Positions 38,900-50,502 of a stretch of 64,000 nt of DNA are shown piece by piece (position 1 is the first letter of the stretch; the number at the start of each line of letters is the position of its first letter). This DNA is from Delftia acidovorans (lineage in GTDB: Bacteria; Pseudomonadota; Gammaproteobacteria; Burkholderiales; Burkholderiaceae_C). The stretch spans positions 372,001 to 436,000 of the forward strand of contig JAITUC010000024.1 of NCBI GenBank assembly GCA_031286585.1. The letters run 5' to 3'. A model generated the notes under the pieces. It saw only the letters and a list, made by a program, of their open reading frames with translations, was not told the DNA's origin and made no database searches. The translations under genes and the position numbers were made by a program.

Positions 38900-41008
38900 T
38901 CAGACCTTCTCGCCGCCTGCCCGGGCGGCGCAGTCGCTGGCGAACTGCGGCAACTGCTCGCCCGGCAGGGCGCGGCTGAAGTACCAGCCCTGCACCAGCA
39001 GCTCGCCCTCGAAGCCCAGGGCCTGCAACTGCGCCTCGGTCTCCACGCCTTCGGCCACCACGTTCAGCTGCAGCGCCTCGCAAAAGCGCAGCAGGCCGTC
39101 CAGCACCAGCTCGCCCTTGGCATGGCCGCTGGCCACGACGAAGCTGCGGTCGATCTTGATGGCATCCACATCGAACTGGTGCAGGTAGCTCATGGACGAG
39201 AAGCCGGTGCCGAAGTCGTCGATGGCCACCTTAGCGCCCAGCGCGTGGATCTGCCCTATGGCCTGGCGGATCGCCTCCACGTCGCCCACCATTTCTTCCT
39301 CCGTGATCTCCACGCCGACCTGGCCCCTGGCCTGGGCCAGCAGCAGCATCAGGCGCGAGCAGTACTCGGGCGAGGTCAGCGTGGCCCCCGACACATTGAT
39401 GCTGATCGGCATGGCAAAGCCGTCCTGGCGCCAGCGCCGGGACTGGCGCACGGCGGCGCCTGCCACCCAGAGATCCACCTCGCGCATCAGCCCCGCATCG
39501 GCCAGCCAGCGCAGAAAACTGCCGGGCTGCTGCAAGCGGCCCTGCGCGTCCCGTGCGCGCAGCAGGGCCTCGCAGCCCAGGCACAGGCCGCTGCGGTGCG
39601 AGACCTGGGGCTGGAATTCCAGGTGGAACTCGTACTCGCTGATGCGCCGTATATGCGCAAGCATGGTCTCGCGCCGGGCCTGGGCCTGGTGCGCCTGCAC
39701 CAGCGGATCGCGCGTGATCAGGCCGGCCTCTTCGGGCAGGCGCGAGAACGTGGTGTCCAGCGCGTGCAGCACGATGGCACCGTCCTCCTGGCCCAGCCGG
39801 TCGATGGCCCGCACGTAGGGCGCATAGATCAGCGCGCCCAGGGCCGTCAATGCCAGTTGCAGCACCACGGCCGCCATGTCCCCGCCCGTGCTCACATAGG
39901 CATTGAAGAGCACGGGTGCGGTCAGCGGCAGCACCATGGAGGCCGGAGCCACCCAGCCGGCCTGCACCACCGTGACGGCCACGACCAGGTTGATGGCGGG
40001 TACCGCGAGAAACGGCACGAGCAGGCGCAGGTTGAGGATGACCGGCAGGCCGAACAGCAGGATCTCGTTGACGTTGAGCAAGGAGATGGGCAGCGCCGCC
40101 AGCGCCAGCACGCGCAGGCCGCGCCCCCGGCAAAACAGCAGCACGGCCAGCGCCAGCGACAGCGTGGCACCCGAGCCGCCGATGAAGACGAAGGAACCCA
40201 TCAACCCGCCATTGAGGACCCAGGGCTGGGCCAGTCCCTGGGCCGCTGCCGCGGCGTTGGCCACGACGGCCTGGTCCAGCACCTGGAAAAAAGGCTGCAT
40301 GGCGTAGTAGCCCTGGACACCGAAGAACCAGAGCACGGAATTGAGCAGGGTGAGCGTCAGCCCGCTGCGATAGGGATTCTCGGGGCCGGCGATGGCCAGG
40401 GGCAGTTCGGCCCGCGTGATGTCAGGCAACAACTGCTGCAGGCCCACCAGCAGCATCACCAGCAGCAGCGCGACCACGGCCCCTGGCACGACGAGGTTCA
40501 TGACCTCGCGCACGTTCTCGCTCACGAAGCCGGTGCGCGCGATGCGCGTCCAGCGCAGCCGGCTCAGGCGCGCCATCAGGGGCACGGTGATCAGGGGGGA
40601 GGCGATGGAGATGAACAGCACCAGGGTGGCTGCCGCGCGCGGATGCTCGCTCAGCAGATAGATGGCCATCTGCACATGCGCAAAGCACAGAAAGGTCACC
40701 GGCAGGCGCGGCAGCCGGTGGCGTATGGAGAGCATGTAGCCGATGGATGCGGCCACCAGCAGCGGCAGGATGCTGCCGATCTCCGCATGCAGGCCCGCAA
40801 GCACCCGCACCACGGGTTCGGGCTGGCCGGACATCTGCGCCAGCGCCGACAGGATGAGGAACAGGGCCGAGACCAGCAGGCAGGGAACCAGCCAGAGCAG
40901 GCCCTCGCGTATGGCCCGCATGGAGTTGGCGCCGGCCAGCCTGGCCAGGCGCTGTGTCAGGAACAGCTGCACGTCCGGAAAGCCGGCCCGTGGTGTCTTG
41001 TTGCCCAT
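38900..41008 (-). CDS. PTS EIIC-like membrane domain fused to EAL c-di-GMP phosphodiesterase
   Basis: A 702-residue fusion protein. Residues about 1-430 form a multi-helix membrane domain related to the cellobiose/lactose PTS permease EIIC (NPYRSGLTLTLLNSVLWFFG, FIGGSGATLSLALAVL, LPISLLNVNEILLFGLPVIL). Residues about 450-695 form an EAL domain with intact catalytic motifs: CEALLRA, ITEEEMV, IDDFGTGFSSMSYL and VVAEGVETEAQL. It should hydrolyse c-di-GMP, with the EIIC part perhaps sensing or moving a sugar. No EIIA or EIIB gene is nearby. It is convergent with flhDC, which suits a motility-linked role. Confidence 0.88.
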   Translation of the reverse strand: MGNKTPRAGFPDVQLFLTQRLARLAGANSMRAIREGLLWLVPCLLVSALFLILSALAQMSGQPEPVVRVLAGLHAEIGSILPLLVAASIGYMLSIRHRLPRLPVTFLCFAHVQMAIYLLSEHPRAAATLVLFISIASPLITVPLMARLSRLRWTRIARTGFVSENVREVMNLVVPGAVVALLLVMLLVGLQQLLPDITRAELPLAIAGPENPYRSGLTLTLLNSVLWFFGVQGYYAMQPFFQVLDQAVVANAAAAAQGLAQPWVLNGGLMGSFVFIGGSGATLSLALAVLLFCRGRGLRVLALAALPISLLNVNEILLFGLPVILNLRLLVPFLAVPAINLVVAVTVVQAGWVAPASMVLPLTAPVLFNAYVSTGGDMAAVVLQLALTALGALIYAPYVRAIDRLGQEDGAIVLHALDTTFSRLPEEAGLITRDPLVQAHQAQARRETMLAHIRRISEYEFHLEFQPQVSHRSGLCLGCEALLRARDAQGRLQQPGSFLRWLADAGLMREVDLWVAGAAVRQSRRWRQDGFAMPISINVSGATLTSPEYCSRLMLLLAQARGQVGVEITEEEMVGDVEAIRQAIGQIHALGAKVAIDDFGTGFSSMSYLHQFDVDAIKIDRSFVVASGHAKGELVLDGLLRFCEALQLNVVAEGVETEAQLQALGFEGELLVQGWYFSRALPGEQLPQFASDCAARAGGEKV

Positions 41009-41110
41009 GGCTCCCACCCTTTTCTTGCCGGCAGAAGTCAGGCGCTCCTGTCCGGAGCACATCGTACAACGCCGGCCGCAAGGGGCTGTCACATCCCCCT
41101 GCGAGCGGGA

Positions 41111-43963
<2,853 letters not shown>

Positions 43964-44072
43964 CGAATCTCCTGGAATCGGTCAGCGTATCGGTTTGCTC
44001 GGGGCTTCGGTCCTGGTGCCGGTTTACTGCGGCGCAGCATGCTAGCATCCCGCGCTCTCCCAGAGGCACCTG

Positions 44073-45011
44073 ATGAACACCAAACCACTTCTCCCCCACA
44101 CCATCGTGATCGCCACGCGCGAGAGCCAGCTGGCACTGTGGCAGGCCGAGCATGTCCAGGCGCTGCTGCGCGCCCGGGGCCATGAGGTGCAATTGCTGGG
44201 CATGACCACCAAGGGCGACCAGATCCTGGACCGCACGCTGTCCAAGGTCGGCGGCAAGGGCCTGTTCGTCAAGGAGCTGGAAGTGGCCCTGGAAGAGGGC
44301 CGCGCCCACATTGCCGTGCACTCGCTCAAGGATGTGCCCATGGAGCTGCCCGAAGGCTTTGTGCTGGCCTGCGTCATGGAGCGCGAAGACCCGCGCGACG
44401 CCTTTGTCTCCAATCGCTACGCCACGCTGGCCGAGCTGCCGCAGGACGCCGTCGTCGGCACATCGAGCCTGCGCCGCCAGGCACTGCTACAGGCACTGCG
44501 CCCCGACCTGAAGATAGAGCCGCTGCGCGGCAACGTGAACACCCGCCTGCGCAAGCTGGACGAAGGCCACTACGACGCCATCGTGCTGGCCGCCGCAGGC
44601 CTGATGCGCCTGGGCCTGGCCGACCGGATCCGCGCCAGGTTCGAGCCCGCCGGCATGCTGCCGGCCGCAGGCCAGGGCGCGCTGGGCATCGAGGTGCGTG
44701 CCGACCGCCAGGACCTGATCGACGCGCTGGCCCCGCTGGCCCACCAGACCACCTGGCTGACCGTGACCGCCGAGCGCGCCGTCAGCCGCTGCATGGGCGG
44801 CAGCTGCTCCATGCCGCTGGCGGCGCACGGCACATTCGACGGCCAGCAACTGCGCCTGGACGCAGCCTGGGGAGACCCGGAAGGCCGGCTGCCGCTGGTG
44901 CAGGTGCACGCCGATGCCACCGTCACCGACTTCGCCAGCGCCGACGCGCTGGGCCAGCACGTGGCTGCGCTGCTGCAGGCGGCGGGCGCCCAACCGGCCC
45001 CCAAGCTCTAG
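44073..45011 (+). CDS. hemC: porphobilinogen deaminase (hydroxymethylbilane synthase)
   Basis: Polymerises four porphobilinogen to hydroxymethylbilane in haem synthesis (312 residues). Conserved segments: [34 protein letters not shown] ([12 protein letters not shown]), [11 protein letters not shown], and the dipyrromethane-binding Cys in [12 protein letters not shown]. First gene of hemC-hemD-hemX-hemY, with tight spacing: 13 bases to hemD. Confidence 0.97.
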   Translation: MNTKPLLPHTIVIATRESQLALWQAEHVQALLRARGHEVQLLGMTTKGDQILDRTLSKVGGKGLFVKELEVALEEGRAHIAVHSLKDVPMELPEGFVLACVMEREDPRDAFVSNRYATLAELPQDAVVGTSSLRRQALLQALRPDLKIEPLRGNVNTRLRKLDEGHYDAIVLAAAGLMRLGLADRIRARFEPAGMLPAAGQGALGIEVRADRQDLIDALAPLAHQTTWLTVTAERAVSRCMGGSCSMPLAAHGTFDGQQLRLDAAWGDPEGRLPLVQVHADATVTDFASADALGQHVAALLQAAGAQPAPKL

Positions 45012-45024
45012 GCGGCAGGCCCAC

Positions 45025-45834
45025 ATGCCACCGCGCATACTCGTCACCCGCCCGGCCCATGACGCGGCCGCGTGGGTGGATGCGCTGCAGGCCCGTGGCC
45101 TGCCGGCCCAGCCGCTGGCGCTGATGGCCATAGGCCCCTGCCGCGATGCGGCCACGCAACAGGCCCTTCAGGCCGCCCGCAACGCGCTGCGCGAAGGCCG
45201 GGGCTACCGCGCCGTGATGTTCGTCAGCGGCAATGCCGTCCAGCATTTCTTCGGCACCGAGCCCGCACGGCTTGCGGCCTCCATCCGCGCCTGGACGCCC
45301 GGCCCCGGCACGGCCCAGGCGCTGCAGGCCGTGGGCATTGCGCCAGCGCAGATCGACGGGCCGCCACCGGACGCCGCCCAGTTCGAATCCGAAACGCTCT
45401 GGCAGCGCGTGCATGGGCAGATCCATGCGGGCGACCGCGTGCTCATCGTGCGCGGCGACAGCCCGGGCGGCGCGGCCAGGACCGTGCCGGCCACGGCAGG
45501 CGCCGGCCGCGAATGGCTGGCCGCCCGGCTGCGCGAGGCCGGTGCCCAGGTCGAAATGCTGGCCGTCTACCAGCGCGAACTGCCTGCCTGGGATGCAGCC
45601 CGGACGGCGCTGGCACGCCAGGCGGCCGAAGATGGCTCGCTCTGGCTGCTCAGCAGCGCCGAATCCGTTGCCAACCTGCAACAGCTCCTGCCGGGCCAAT
45701 CATGGCAAAAGGCGCGAGCGCTCGCTACGCACGAGCGAATCGCCGCACAGGCCAAACAACTGGGATTCGGATATGTCAAGCAATGTCGGCCGGCTCTGGA
45801 GGACGTGGTTGCGTCGATAGAATCGATGCCATGA
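45025..45834 (+). CDS. hemD: uroporphyrinogen-III synthase
   Basis: Cyclises hydroxymethylbilane to uroporphyrinogen III, inverting ring D (269 residues). The family is poorly conserved; HemD is supported by ILVTRPAHDAAAWVDALQAR at the N-terminus, VMFVSGNAVQHFF, RVLIVRGD-GG near the middle and the typical C-terminal TSSESV-like SSAESVANLQQLL. It lies between hemC and hemX and overlaps hemX by four bases (ATGA). Confidence 0.93.
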   Translation: MPPRILVTRPAHDAAAWVDALQARGLPAQPLALMAIGPCRDAATQQALQAARNALREGRGYRAVMFVSGNAVQHFFGTEPARLAASIRAWTPGPGTAQALQAVGIAPAQIDGPPPDAAQFESETLWQRVHGQIHAGDRVLIVRGDSPGGAARTVPATAGAGREWLAARLREAGAQVEMLAVYQRELPAWDAARTALARQAAEDGSLWLLSSAESVANLQQLLPGQSWQKARALATHERIAAQAKQLGFGYVKQCRPALEDVVASIESMP

Positions 45835-46973
45835 GTTCCGACGCAGCGCAAGACCGCCCCACCCCGCAGGACCTGACGCCCCCAGCCTCCGCCGCAGCAT
45901 TCGCTGCCGGCTCCGCCCAAAGCAGCCCCGCTGCAGACCTGCGCAGCGGCTCCTCGGCCCTGGTCCTTGGCGTGGGCGCCGTGGCCGTGGCGGCGCTCAT
46001 TGCCTGCGGCATGCTCTGGCAGCGCCTGGGCAACATCCAGGAACAACTGGCCCGCCAGTCCGCGCAGTCCGGCTCCCAGTCGGTCGAGGCCCGCACCCTG
46101 GCGCGCGACGCCCAGGACCTGGCCCGCGACAGCGCGGCGCGCACCTCGGTCATGGAAGCGCGCATTGCCGAGCTGTCCCTGCAGCGCACCCAGCTCGACG
46201 AACTCCTGCAAAGCATGTCGCGCTCGCGCGACGAGAACCTGGTGGTGGACATCGAGTCCTCCATCCGCCTGGCCCAGCAGCAGGCCGAGCTGTCCGGCAG
46301 CCTGCAGCCGCTGGTGGCCACGCTCAAGAATGCCCGCCAGCGCATAGAGCGCGCCGCCCAGCCGCGGCTGGCCCCGGTCATGCGCGCCCTGGACCGCGAC
46401 CTGGAGCGGCTGTCCCGCATGAGCGTGACCGACACGGCCGGCCTGCTCACCCGCATCGAGGACCTGGTGCGCCTGGTCGACGAGATGCCCCTGCTCAATG
46501 CCGTGGCCCAGCCGCGCGCCAGCCGCCATCGCGGCGTGGCCGGCCAGACGGCCCGCCAGCCAGAGCCCGCCCCCATCGAGGGCAGCCCCACCGAATGGAG
46601 CTGGTGGCAGTCCTGGGGCGAGCGCGGCTGGACGGCCGTGCGCGAAGAGGCCCAGGACCTGCTGCGCGTCAGCCGCATCGACCACCCGGACGCCATCTTG
46701 CTGGCGCCCGAGCAGGCCTATTTCCTGCGCGAGAACCTCAAGCTCAAGCTGCTGAACTCGCGCCTGGCCCTGCTGTCGCGCCAGTGGGATGCGGCGCGTG
46801 CCGACCTGGCCGCCTCGGGCATGGCCGTGAACAAATACTTCGATCCTGCCGCGCGGCGCACCCAGATCGTGCAAGCCCAGCTGCAGCAGATCCAGGCCAA
46901 TCTGCGCACCACCGAACAGCCGGCGCTGCAGGAAACCCTGGCGGCGCTGGCAACAGCCGCCGCAGGCCGCTGA
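45831..46973 (+). CDS. hemX: HemX-like membrane protein
   Basis: A 380-residue protein of the HemX family. One N-terminal membrane helix (about residues 40-60) anchors a periplasmic coiled-coil segment (residues 60-150: NIQEQLARQSAQSGSQ) and a C-terminal helical domain (LLRVSRIDHPDAILLAPEQA). The family is often named uroporphyrinogen-III C-methyltransferase, but E. coli HemX has no methyltransferase motif, nor does this protein. It probably helps organise haem synthesis at the membrane. Confidence 0.92.
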   Translation: MSSDAAQDRPTPQDLTPPASAAAFAAGSAQSSPAADLRSGSSALVLGVGAVAVAALIACGMLWQRLGNIQEQLARQSAQSGSQSVEARTLARDAQDLARDSAARTSVMEARIAELSLQRTQLDELLQSMSRSRDENLVVDIESSIRLAQQQAELSGSLQPLVATLKNARQRIERAAQPRLAPVMRALDRDLERLSRMSVTDTAGLLTRIEDLVRLVDEMPLLNAVAQPRASRHRGVAGQTARQPEPAPIEGSPTEWSWWQSWGERGWTAVREEAQDLLRVSRIDHPDAILLAPEQAYFLRENLKLKLLNSRLALLSRQWDAARADLAASGMAVNKYFDPAARRTQIVQAQLQQIQANLRTTEQPALQETLAALATAAAGR

Positions 46974-46992
46974 GCAGCCGGGAGACAGACGA

Positions 46993-48300
46993 ATGCGCGC
47001 TGCCCTGTGGTTGATCGGTTTGTTCGGCATGGCCGTGGCGGCCGCCTTGTTCGCGGGCTCCAACCAGGGCACGGTGACCCTGTTCTGGGCGCCCTACCGG
47101 CTGGACCTGTCCCTGAACCTGGCCATTGCCATCATCGTGCTGGCCTTCGTGCTGCTGTATGCCGCGCTGCGCGCACTGGCCGCGCTGCTGCAGATGCCGC
47201 ACCAGGCTCGGCGCTGGCGCAGCCAGCAAAAAGAGCGCGCCATGCACCACAGCCTGCTGGAAGCCCTGTCGCACCAGCAGGCCGGCCGCTTCCTGCGCGC
47301 ACGCAAGTCGGCACTGGCCGCCCTGGCGATGGAGGAATCCCTGGCCGAGGCCCATGCTGCCGTGCCACACGGCACGCGGCTGCGTGCGGCCGCCCACATG
47401 GTGGCGGCCGATGCCTCCCACGCCCTGCAGGACAGCCCTCAGCGCGACCACCACTGGCGCGAAGTCCTGGCCAATGCACCGGCCCAGGGCAATGCCCAGG
47501 AGCAGGAAATGCGCGAAGGCGCCCAGATGCGCGCCGCGCGCTGGGCCCTGGACGACCGCGACGCAGCCGACGCGCTGCGCCGCCTGGCCGAACTGCCCCA
47601 GGGCGCGGCACGCCGTACGATTGCGCTGCGCATCCGCCTGAAGGCCTCGCGACTGGCCGGCCAGACATCGACGGCACTGGACACGGCACGCCTGCTGGCC
47701 AAGCACCGCGCCTTCTCGCCAGCGGCCGCCGCCAGCGTGGTGCGCGGCCTGGTGCTGGAGAGCATCAACGAGGCGCGTGACACCACGCAACTGCAGCACT
47801 TCTGGCTGTCGCTGGACGGTGAGGAACGCGCCATGCCCGAGATCGCGCTGCCGGCCGCATCGCGCCTCATGGCCCTGGGCGGCGAGGCCGCGCAGGCCCG
47901 CGCCTGGCTGCTGCCCGTGTGGGAGCGCCTGCTGTCCCATGCCGGACCGCGCAGCGAATCGCATCTGCCGCGCCTGGTCCAGGTGCTGGAGCCCTGCCTG
48001 GACGGCCTGGACGGCGCCTGGCTGGCACGCATCGAGGCGGCCACCAACAGCCATCCGCGCGAAGCCCGACTGCAATACCTGGCCGGCATGGCCTGCGTGC
48101 AGCGACAGCTCTGGGGCAAGGCCCAGCAACTGCTGCAGCGCGCCGCGCCGCATCTGCAGGAAAGCGCACTGCGCACGCGTGCCTGGCAGCGCCTGGCCCT
48201 GATGGCCGAGCACCGGGGCGATGCCGACGCCGCCGCCGCCGCCTGGAAGCAGGCGGCGCAGGCCGTGGTCATGCTGCCCGCCGATCCCGCCCGGCCCTGA
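46993..48300 (+). CDS. hemY: HemY-type haem biosynthesis protein
   Basis: A 435-residue membrane-anchored TPR-like protein of the HemY family (not the protoporphyrinogen oxidase of the same name). Two N-terminal helices (RAALWLIGLFGMAVAAALFA, then LAIAIIVLAFVLLYAAL) are followed by the HemY_N domain and helical repeats. GGGAGAC precedes the ATG; it follows hemX after 19 bases. Likely role is coupling or scaffolding of late haem-synthesis steps. Confidence 0.92.
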   Translation: MRAALWLIGLFGMAVAAALFAGSNQGTVTLFWAPYRLDLSLNLAIAIIVLAFVLLYAALRALAALLQMPHQARRWRSQQKERAMHHSLLEALSHQQAGRFLRARKSALAALAMEESLAEAHAAVPHGTRLRAAAHMVAADASHALQDSPQRDHHWREVLANAPAQGNAQEQEMREGAQMRAARWALDDRDAADALRRLAELPQGAARRTIALRIRLKASRLAGQTSTALDTARLLAKHRAFSPAAAASVVRGLVLESINEARDTTQLQHFWLSLDGEERAMPEIALPAASRLMALGGEAAQARAWLLPVWERLLSHAGPRSESHLPRLVQVLEPCLDGLDGAWLARIEAATNSHPREARLQYLAGMACVQRQLWGKAQQLLQRAAPHLQESALRTRAWQRLALMAEHRGDADAAAAAWKQAAQAVVMLPADPARP

Positions 48301-48468
48301 ACTCCCCCAGCCCGCGCGCAACGCCGTTACCGCGGGCACCGTGGCCTTCATCTTTTTTGAATTGAGCCGTCAATACCGCTGAACTCTTTTGGATTTGCCG
48401 CTTCCTACACTGCACGTTGTCCGCAGTGCACGAAGTTCTCGCAGAGCGCACCGCACCCTTTCTTGCCC

Positions 48469-48496
48469 TCCAGGGCCCCTTCGCAGGGGCCCTGGA
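48469..48496. other. strong 12-bp stem hairpin
   Basis: TCCAGGGCCCCT / AGGGGCCCTGGA with loop TCGC between hemY and the cytochrome b561 gene, with no T-run. It may stabilise the hemY mRNA end or affect the next gene. Confidence 0.6.
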
Positions 48497-48520
48497 CGGT
48501 TCCAAAGCCTGCCGCCATCC

Positions 48521-49114
48521 ATGACAGAGTCCTCAGCCCGCGCCAACGCGCCAGCAAAACCCTCCCCCAGAGCCACGCGCTACACCGGCGTGGCGATGGC
48601 CGCCCATTGGCTGCTGGCACTGGGCCTGATCGCCGCCCTGGGCCTGGGCTGGTACATGACCGGCCTGCCGTTCTCCCCCTCGCGCCTGAAGCTCTACAAC
48701 TGGCACAAGTGGCTGGGCGTCACGCTTTTGTCGCTGAGCCTGCTGCGCCTGCTCTGGCGCGTCACCCACCGCCCTCCCGAGCTGCCGCCCGCCGTGGCCC
48801 GCGCCATGCCGCAATGGCAGCACTGGGCCCACAACGGCACCCACCACGCCATGTACCTGCTGTTCTTCGCCGTGCCCCTGCTGGGCTGGGCCTACAGCTC
48901 GGCGGCCGGCTTTCCCATCGTCTTCCTCGGCATGCTGCCCCTGCCTGACTTCGTGAGCGCCAGCCCCGAACTGGCAGAAACCCTCAAGCCCCTGCACGGC
49001 TGGGCGGCCTGGGCCCTGGTCGTGCTGATCGCCATGCATGTGGGCGCCGCACTCAAGCACCAGCTCATCGACCGCGACGGCCTGATCTCCCGCATGCTGC
49101 CGGGCCGCTCCTGA
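48521..49114 (+). CDS. cytochrome b561 family protein
   Basis: Di-haem b-type cytochrome of the inner membrane (197 residues, four helices). Conserved His are in AAHWLLALGLIAALG, NWHKWLGVTL, MYLLFF-preceding HHAM and LHGWAAWALVVLIAMHVGAA, giving the usual His ligand pattern. CybB-type proteins oxidise quinol; E. coli YceJ is a related protein next to yceI, as seen here with two YceI genes downstream. Confidence 0.92.
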   Translation: MTESSARANAPAKPSPRATRYTGVAMAAHWLLALGLIAALGLGWYMTGLPFSPSRLKLYNWHKWLGVTLLSLSLLRLLWRVTHRPPELPPAVARAMPQWQHWAHNGTHHAMYLLFFAVPLLGWAYSSAAGFPIVFLGMLPLPDFVSASPELAETLKPLHGWAAWALVVLIAMHVGAALKHQLIDRDGLISRMLPGRS

Positions 49115-49205
49115 ACCTTTCGCCAACCTCTCGCCAGCCAGGGCCGGTATCCACCGGCTCCAGCCACCCCCTGACCGGACATTCCCGACCCCTAGGAGTC
49201 TCGCC

Positions 49206-49778
49206 ATGCGCTTTTCCTCCACGCTGACCACCATCGCCCTGGCCGCTGCGGCCCTGGCTTCCCAAGCGGCACTGGCCGAGCAAAAGCTCGTCCCCGCCCA
49301 GAGCGCCGTGAACTTCACGGCCAAGCAGATGGGCGTGCCCCTGCAGGGCCACTTCAAGAAGTTCGATGCCCAGGTCCAGTTCGACACGGCCAAGCCCGAC
49401 ACCAGCAAGATCCGCTTCACCGTGGACACCGGCAGCGCCACCATGGGCGCCAAGGAAACCGATGCCGAACTGCCCAAGGCAGACTGGTTCAACGTCGCCA
49501 AATTCCCGCAGGCCGTGTTCGACTCCACCGCCGTCAAGGCGCTGGGTGGCGGCAAGTACCAGGTGGACGGCAAGCTCAGCATCAAGGGCCAGGTCCAGAA
49601 CGTGAGCATTCCCGTGCAGCTGGCCCAGTCCGGCACCACGACCACGGCCACCGGCACGCTGCCGCTCAAGCGCCTGCAATTCAAGATCGGCGAAGGCGAC
49701 TGGGGCGATACCTCCATGGTGGCCGACGAGGTGCAGGTGCAGTTCAAGCTGGCATTGACCGGCGTGGGCAAGCTGTAA
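49206..49778 (+). CDS. YceI family periplasmic protein 1
   Basis: A 190-residue secreted lipocalin-like protein of the YceI family, which binds polyisoprenoids such as ubiquinone-8. The signal peptide ends near AALA; the core has FTAKQMGVPLQGHFKKFDAQ and NVAKFPQAVFDSTAV. RBS TAGGAG precedes the ATG. Adjacent to cytochrome b561 and a second YceI gene. Confidence 0.93.
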   Translation: MRFSSTLTTIALAAAALASQAALAEQKLVPAQSAVNFTAKQMGVPLQGHFKKFDAQVQFDTAKPDTSKIRFTVDTGSATMGAKETDAELPKADWFNVAKFPQAVFDSTAVKALGGGKYQVDGKLSIKGQVQNVSIPVQLAQSGTTTTATGTLPLKRLQFKIGEGDWGDTSMVADEVQVQFKLALTGVGKL

Positions 49779-49846
49779 GCCGCGCCCCGCCCAGGATCGG
49801 CCATTTTCTTTCCCGTTTCGTGCAACCCCAACCTAGGAGTTCTTTC

Positions 49847-50425
49847 ATGCGCACTTCCGTGTTTGCCCTGGCCATTGCCGGCCTGTTCGCCACCGCTGTC
49901 CAGGCTGCTCCCGCAACCTACGCCATCGACCCCACGCACACCTTCGCCACGTTCGAGATCGACCACAACGGCGCCTCGACCAACCGCGTGCGCTTCGACA
50001 AGAAGAGCGGCACCGTGGAATTCGACCGTGACGCCAAGGCCGGCAAGGTCGAAGTCGTGCTGGAAATGGAATCGCTGAGCTCGGGCACGGCCGCCTTCGA
50101 CAAGCACCTCAAGAGCGCCGACATCTTCAACGTGGCCAAGTTCCCCCAGGCCAAGTTCGTCTCCGACAAGTTCGTCTTCGACGGCGACAAGCTCAAGGAA
50201 GTCACCGGCCACCTGACCATCCTGGACAAGACCCAGCCGGTGACCATCAAGGCCAACAAGTTCACCTGCTACCCCAACGCCATGCTGCAAAAGCGCGAGA
50301 CCTGCGGCGGCGACTTCGAGGCCGTGATCGACCGCACCGCCTTCGGCGTGAACTACGGCGTGGACTATGGCTTCCCCAAGCAAGTGCGCCTGGTGATGTC
50401 CATCGAAGCGGTCAAGCAGCAGTAA
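49847..50425 (+). CDS. YceI family periplasmic protein 2
   Basis: A 192-residue secreted YceI protein. The signal MRTSVFALAIAGLFATAVQA is cleaved before APATYAIDPTHTFATFEI, the classic YceI N-terminus. Other motifs are FNVAKFPQAKFVSDKFVF and a Cys pair (CYPN, ETCGG) possibly forming a disulfide. TAGGAG precedes the ATG at 49847. A bidirectional terminator lies after the stop. Confidence 0.94.
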   Translation: MRTSVFALAIAGLFATAVQAAPATYAIDPTHTFATFEIDHNGASTNRVRFDKKSGTVEFDRDAKAGKVEVVLEMESLSSGTAAFDKHLKSADIFNVAKFPQAKFVSDKFVFDGDKLKEVTGHLTILDKTQPVTIKANKFTCYPNAMLQKRETCGGDFEAVIDRTAFGVNYGVDYGFPKQVRLVMSIEAVKQQ

Positions 50426-50467
50426 GACGGCATTCGCCGCAGTGCCTTTCAGGGCGCTGCAGCCCAG

Positions 50468-50502
50468 AGCCCGTGATCCGGAAATCGGTCACGGGCTTTT
50501 TT
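50468..50502. terminator. terminator after the YceI genes
   Basis: The 9-bp stem AGCCCGTGA / TCACGGGCT is followed by TTTTTT. It overlaps the 3' end of the convergent MocR-type gene. Confidence 0.88.

Noticed and set aside
45831..46973. Methyltransferase function for the HemX-like protein
   Set aside because: No SAM-binding motif; the common database name reflects an old annotation.
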